NCBI RefSeq assembly: GCF_002798405.1
Contig: NZ_PGGV01000013.1
Span: forward strand, 1 to 64,000
DNA: 64,000 nucleotides
Direction: 5' to 3'
Origin: Glycomyces xiaoerkulensis
Lineage (GTDB): Bacteria > Actinomycetota > Actinomycetes > Mycobacteriales > Micromonosporaceae
Shown here piece by piece: positions 60,184-64,000 of the stretch. The translations under genes and the position numbers were made by a program. Numbering within the stretch: the stretch's first letter is position 1; every line of letters begins with the position of its first letter. The notes under the pieces are model-generated. The model did no database searches. It had not been told where the DNA came from and worked only from the letters and a program-made list of their open reading frames with translations.

Positions 60184-61058
60184 ACATCGCACTGATAGGA
60201 CTAGGCACGATGGGGTGCGGGATGGCCGGCCGCCTGGTCGAGGCGGGGTTCGGCGTCGACGGGTTCGACACCTCGCCGGAGGCTCGTTCCCACGCCCGCG
60301 ACCGCGGGGCGGTCGTCCACCGGACGCTGGAGGCAACCCTGGCGGCCGCCTCCGCGCCGCGGATCGCGTGGCTGATGCTGCCGGCCGGCGAGACCACCCG
60401 CGCGGTCATCGCCACCGTACTGGCGTCGGCCGGCCCCGGCGACCTCGTGGTCGACGGCGGCAACAGCCACTTCCAGGACGCCGCCGCCCACGCCGAACTG
60501 GCCGAGGCCCGTGGCGCGAAGTTCGCCGACGTCGGCGTCAGCGGCGGCAAATGGGGATGGAAGCACGGCTACGGCCTGATGGTCGGCGCCGACCCCGACG
60601 CCTACCGGTGCCTATCGCCGATGCTGGACGCACTCGCCGCCGACGGCGGCCACCGCAGGGTCGGCGGCCCCGGCGCCGGGCACCTGGTGAAGGCTCTCCA
60701 TAACGGTGTCCAGTATGGAATTTTGCAGGCCTATGCCGAAGGCTATGCGCTGTTGCGGGCCCACCCCGAGGTCGACGCACTGGCCGCTCTGGAAGCGTGG
60801 CAGAGCGGCAGTTCGATCCGCTCGTGGCTGCTGGAGCAGATCCTCGCCGCCGTCGAGTCCGACCCGGCGCTCGAGGACGTCGACCCGGTCGTCCCCGACT
60901 CGGGTATGGGCCGGTGGACCTCTGAGGAGGCGATCCGGCTCGGAGTGCCGGCACCGGTACTGGGGGCCGCGCTCCACGCCCGGTTCCGCTCCCGCTCCGA
61001 CGGTGCGGCCGAGCGGCTCCTGCGCGCGAGCCGCACGCAGATCGGAGGCCAGCGATGA
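60180..61058 (+). CDS. 6-phosphogluconate dehydrogenase-like (decarboxylating) enzyme
   Basis: A 292-aa enzyme of the short, GndA/YqeC-like 6PGDH type. Rossmann motif LIGLGTMGCGMAGRL; DGGNSHFQDAA and DVGVSGGKWGWKHGYGLMVG carry the substrate Ser-Gly-Gly; GHLVKALHNGVQYGILQAYA carries catalytic Lys, Asn and Tyr. ATG 60180 overlaps the ATPase stop. It should oxidise and decarboxylate 6-phosphogluconate or a close aldonate phosphate. Here it stands beside a hexuloisomerase-like gene, not with glucose-6-phosphate dehydrogenase. Confidence 0.9.
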
Positions 61059-61603
61059 GCACGCTCGACGGATCCGGCATCACCATCTCAGCCAAGGCGG
61101 CGCTCGGTGAGATCGAGGCGGTCATCGCCGAGATCGACCGAGCCGGCCTGAGGAGGCTCGCCGAGGAGACCGATGCGGCCCCACGGGTGTTCTTCGCCGC
61201 CGGCGGCCGCTCGCTGCTGATCCTGCGGGCGATCGCGATGCGGCTGATGCACATCGGACTGGAGACCCATATCGTCGGGGACACCACGACGCCCGCTGTC
61301 GGGCCCGGCGACCTGGTCGTGGTCGCCAGCGCCCGCGCCGGCCGGGCCGCGCGGGCGACGGCCGTCGCGGCCAGAGAGGCCGGCGCCCGCGTCGTGGGGG
61401 TCTCGGCCTCGGCCGAGGCGTTCGACGGCGCTGCCGAGACGGTGCTGTGCCTGCCGGCCCGGACCGTCGTGCCCACACATCAGCATGCCGGAAGTCTGTT
61501 CGAACAGACGCTGCTGGTGGTCGGGGACGCGGTCACCCGCAGCGTCCAGGCATCGCGGCGCGCGACTCCCAGCGCGCTCGAAGCCCGCCACGCCAACCTG
61601 TGA
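61055..61603 (+). CDS. hxlB: 6-phospho-3-hexuloisomerase-like SIS protein
   Basis: A 182-aa SIS-domain protein that fits the 6-phospho-3-hexuloisomerase family across its length: FFAAGGRSLLILRAIAMRLM, HIGLETHIVGDTTTPAVGPG, and QHAGSLFEQTLLVVGDAVTR at the C-terminus. The classic SGSGET phosphate/isomerase motif is replaced by SARAGRA, so activity may be altered. No hexulose-6-phosphate synthase (hxlA) is adjacent. ATG 61055 overlaps the 6PGDH-like stop; GGAGG precedes. The name is by similarity; the true substrate may be another 3-ketose phosphate. Confidence 0.8.
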   Translation: MSTLDGSGITISAKAALGEIEAVIAEIDRAGLRRLAEETDAAPRVFFAAGGRSLLILRAIAMRLMHIGLETHIVGDTTTPAVGPGDLVVVASARAGRAARATAVAAREAGARVVGVSASAEAFDGAAETVLCLPARTVVPTHQHAGSLFEQTLLVVGDAVTRSVQASRRATPSALEARHANL

Positions 61604-61724
61604 GGAAGCCGTGGACAGCTCGCACAGGACCCGGCACTCGAGGCCGGATCGCCCGCCGATCGGCACCGAGCGCACTACACTCGGGATCATCCGGCGCCCC
61701 CCGACCGCGAGGAAGGGGGTACTG

Positions 61725-63143
61725 GTGGACGTCCCCTCAACGCTGGGCGACTGGTATGAGGCCGACGGCCCGCTCTATGCTCGACTCGCCGAGTCGATGC
61801 GGCGCGCGGTCGCCGACGGTCGGCTTCAACCCGGCACCATAGTGCCCGCCGAACGCAAACTCGCCGATAGGCTGGCGATCGGCCGGAGCACCGTCATCCG
61901 CGCCTACGACCTGCTCCGCGACGAAGGCGTCCTGCAGAGCCGTCGCGGCTCGGGCACCTGGGTCGCCGGCGCCGAACCCGGCGAGGGAACCGTCCGGCAC
62001 GACGGCCTCCAGCGCGTAGCCCCCAACATCGACGAGGACGTGATCGACCTCGCCACCGCGTCGCTGCCGGCCCCGGCCGAGCTCGCCGCCGCGCTCCGCT
62101 CTCTCGGCGAAGGCCCGATGCGCCGGGTGCTGCTGCGGCCGGGCTATTCGCACGCCGGCGTCGCCGAGCTGCGGGAGGCGATCGCCGAGCAGTTCAGCGC
62201 CGAGGGGCTCCCGACCGGTCCGCGCGAAGTCCTCGTCACCACCGGGGCGCAGCAGGCGATCGACCTCATAGTCCGCCACTTCACCTCCGGCGGCGACGAT
62301 GTGGTCATGGAGGACCCGAGCTCGGCGGGCGCCCTCGACCTCCTCCGCGAGGCCGGGTGCGTCGTCCATACCGGACGGTCCGTGGCCTCTAGCGGCGCCG
62401 CCCCGATCATCGAGGTGATCCGCCGCCGCGCCCCGCAACTGGTCTACCTGCAGGTGCCGTTCGGACCCGAGGGAGCGATGGTGCGGGCCGGCGACATGGT
62501 CACCCTCGCCGGACGCCTGCCCGCAGAACCCATCGTCGTCGAAGAATCGAGCCTGCGCGACCTCACGCTGGGGGAGGCACCGCCGCCGTACCTGGCGGCG
62601 AAGGCATCCGGCGACCGAGTGCTGACCGTGGGCTCCATGAGCAAGGTCTACTGGGGCGGGATCCGGGTCGGCTGGATCAGGGGCGCCGAGAAGCTCATCG
62701 AGCGACTCGCACGCACCAAGGCCCGCGCCGACCTCGGCACCCCCGTGCTCAGCCAGCACCTGGCGGTGCGGATGCTCCGACGCCGACGCACCGTGTTGGC
62801 CGCCCGCCTCGAACAGATCCGCGCCTCCCGCGACGCGCTCGCCCAGGAGCTGGCCGAGCACCTGCCCGAGTTCGAATGGACGCTCTCGGACGGCGGGCTG
62901 ACCATCTGGGTGCGCATGCCGCGCGGCACCTCCGAGCCGTTCGCCGAGGTCGCACATCGGTACGGCGTGCTGGTCGCCACGGGGGAGTCGCTGTCGCCCT
63001 CCGGGCAGCACAGCGACTGCCTTCGCCTCTCCTACGCCCCGCCTCCGGAAGTCCTGCGCGAAGGCGTCGCCCGCCTGGCCGCGGCCTGGAACGAGTTCGA
63101 TGACCGCACCGGCCTCGACCGAACGAAAGGAATTATCGCATGA
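61725..63143 (+). CDS. MocR family (GntR-aminotransferase) regulator
   Basis: A 472-aa regulator. The N-terminal GntR winged helix (about 15-80) reads LYARLAESMRRAVADGRL, PAERKLADRLAIGRSTVIRA, LQSRRGSGTWVA. The fold-type I aminotransferase domain (about 105-460) keeps the PLP-binding Lys in GSMSKVYWGGIRVGW. The usual acidic DDxY segment reads EESSLRDL (Glu for Asp, no Tyr) and HQFPTG is VPFGPEG, so PLP binding should be tested. GTG 61725 follows GGAAGGGGG. The inverted CCAAT/ATTGG repeats upstream of the operon are its likely targets. Confidence 0.88.
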   Translation: MDVPSTLGDWYEADGPLYARLAESMRRAVADGRLQPGTIVPAERKLADRLAIGRSTVIRAYDLLRDEGVLQSRRGSGTWVAGAEPGEGTVRHDGLQRVAPNIDEDVIDLATASLPAPAELAAALRSLGEGPMRRVLLRPGYSHAGVAELREAIAEQFSAEGLPTGPREVLVTTGAQQAIDLIVRHFTSGGDDVVMEDPSSAGALDLLREAGCVVHTGRSVASSGAAPIIEVIRRRAPQLVYLQVPFGPEGAMVRAGDMVTLAGRLPAEPIVVEESSLRDLTLGEAPPPYLAAKASGDRVLTVGSMSKVYWGGIRVGWIRGAEKLIERLARTKARADLGTPVLSQHLAVRMLRRRRTVLAARLEQIRASRDALAQELAEHLPEFEWTLSDGGLTIWVRMPRGTSEPFAEVAHRYGVLVATGESLSPSGQHSDCLRLSYAPPPEVLREGVARLAAAWNEFDDRTGLDRTKGIIA

Positions 63144-64000
63144 GAGCCATCGCTTACACTGAGGCCGAGCAGTACGCGGTCGCCGAACTCGAGGACCGTC
63201 CGTTGTCCGGCACCGAAGTCCGAGTCGAGAACCTCGCGGTCGGCCTGTGCGGAACCGACCTGCACCTGCATCAGGGCCACAACTACCCGGCGTACCCGCT
63301 GACGCCCGGACACGAGATCATCGCCCGCGTCATTGAGACCGGCCCCGAGGTCGACACCGTGTCGGTCGGAAAGCTCGTCGCGGTCGACAACGTGGTCTAC
63401 TGCATGGACTGCGTGCGTTGCAAGAAGGGCGAATTCAACTTCTGCGAGCGGCGCCGATCCATGGGCACCAAGCTCCCCGGCGGGTTCGCCGAGCACGCCG
63501 TCGCCCCCGCCGAGAAGTGCTACCCGATCGGCGATCTGCCGCTGGAGGCGGCCGTGCTCACCGAACCGACCGCGTGCGCGCTGCACGGCCTGCATATGCT
63601 CCAGGTGCCGATCGGTGCGCGCGTGCTGATCACCGGCGCCGGACCGTCCGGGCTGATCCTGGCCCAGCTTCTCCAGCATTCCGGCGCGGCCAGCGTGACG
63701 GTCGCCGCCCCGACCGCGATCAAACTCGACCTGGCGCTCCGTCGCGGTGCCGACGCGATCGTCCAGGTCGACCGGCACGACTTCACCGCCGCCGCACCCG
63801 AGATCGCCGCGCACGCCCCCGGCGGCTTCGACGTCGTCGTCGACGCCACCGGCGTTCCCAACGTCCTCGAAGGACTTATCCCGCTGACCGCCCCAGGCGG
63901 CACCCTCATGGTCTACGGCATGGCCGGGCCGCAGGACCGCATCAGCCTCGCCCCGTTCGAGATCTTCCGCCGGCAGTTGCGCATCGTCGGTTCCTTCGCC
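63140..64000 (+). CDS. zinc-dependent (sorbitol-type) alcohol dehydrogenase, 3'-truncated
   Basis: The reading frame runs from ATG 63140 (ATGA overlap with the mocR stop) to the window edge, 287 residues of an expected 340-350. Catalytic zinc ligands: Cys in GLCGTDLHLHQG, GHE in TPGHEII, and Glu in LTEPTACALHG. Structural zinc: four Cys in VVYCMDCVRCKKGEFNFCER. NAD-binding GAGPSGLIL follows; the acidic residue after beta2 (APTAIKLDLA) is not the usual Asp, leaving coenzyme choice open. It should interconvert a polyol and ketose, or a sugar alcohol acid, within this sugar operon. Confidence 0.9.
   Translation, partial: MRAIAYTEAEQYAVAELEDRPLSGTEVRVENLAVGLCGTDLHLHQGHNYPAYPLTPGHEIIARVIETGPEVDTVSVGKLVAVDNVVYCMDCVRCKKGEFNFCERRRSMGTKLPGGFAEHAVAPAEKCYPIGDLPLEAAVLTEPTACALHGLHMLQVPIGARVLITGAGPSGLILAQLLQHSGAASVTVAAPTAIKLDLALRRGADAIVQVDRHDFTAAAPEIAAHAPGGFDVVVDATGVPNVLEGLIPLTAPGGTLMVYGMAGPQDRISLAPFEIFRRQLRIVGSFA

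Overview
The window is about 70% GC, gene-dense, with many GTG starts, 4-base ATGA/GTGA overlaps, IdeR/DtxR-type iron boxes and a DinB-fold protein of the mycothiol era. This points to a mycelial or coryneform-related actinomycete. A Glycomycetaceae- or Micromonosporaceae-like organism would fit, but that is inference: there is no rRNA, tRNA, IS element, phage or CRISPR here to settle it. The window starts inside xylose isomerase and ends inside a zinc alcohol dehydrogenase.

Region 1 (1-6 kb, with 14.7-20.9 kb) is plant-polysaccharide metabolism: xylA, an intracellular GH10 xylanase, a GH2 glucuronidase/galactosidase, a GH15 glucoamylase/trehalase-like enzyme, a divergently organised sugar ABC importer (two permeases one way, binding protein the other, no ATPase), a six-hairpin hydrolase and a GH43-like enzyme. 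The importer is controlled by two mirror-image promoters, each followed by the same 14-base LacI-type operator. Between these blocks lie a MarR/methyltransferase pair, a copper locus (membrane protein, YcnI, CopC-CopD fusion) and a compact secondary-metabolite cluster (UbiG-like methyltransferase, UbiA prenyltransferase, acyl-CoA-dehydrogenase-like flavoprotein, type III polyketide synthase) that looks set up to make a prenylated, methylated phenolic lipid or quinone.

Region 2 (21-37 kb) is mixed housekeeping and regulatory genes: a cold-shock protein with a long leader, a methyltransferase opposite an unterminated GNAT reading frame, DinB, a 1,015-residue FAD/iron-sulfur oxidoreductase next to a ThDP pyruvate-oxidase-like enzyme, TetR with its operator, a Kelch lipoprotein, two CorC/HlyC-type CBS transporters, two decayed genes (DUF4143 ATPase, GNAT), and an Fe/Mn superoxide dismutase preceded by a Nur-box-like site.

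Region 3 (37.6-49.2 kb) holds two NMT1/SsuA-type ABC importers facing each other across a perfect 18-bp terminator hairpin. One is a LacI-led operon with a metallo-beta-lactamase-fold hydrolase, a GATase-like protein and a ribokinase-family kinase. The other carries a dihydroorotase/hydantoinase-like amidohydrolase and a divergent LysR. Neither combination matches a pathway I can name. Region 4 (49.3-55.2 kb) is a haem-uptake island: hmuTUV divergent from two HtaA-domain proteins, the second with an LPTTG sorting signal, around iron boxes. Region 5 (55.2-64 kb) is a complete sugar ABC importer fused into one operon with a 6-phosphogluconate-dehydrogenase-like enzyme, a 6-phospho-3-hexuloisomerase-like SIS protein lacking the usual SGSGE motif, a MocR regulator and a zinc dehydrogenase. 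It is the best candidate for an undescribed sugar or polyol pathway.
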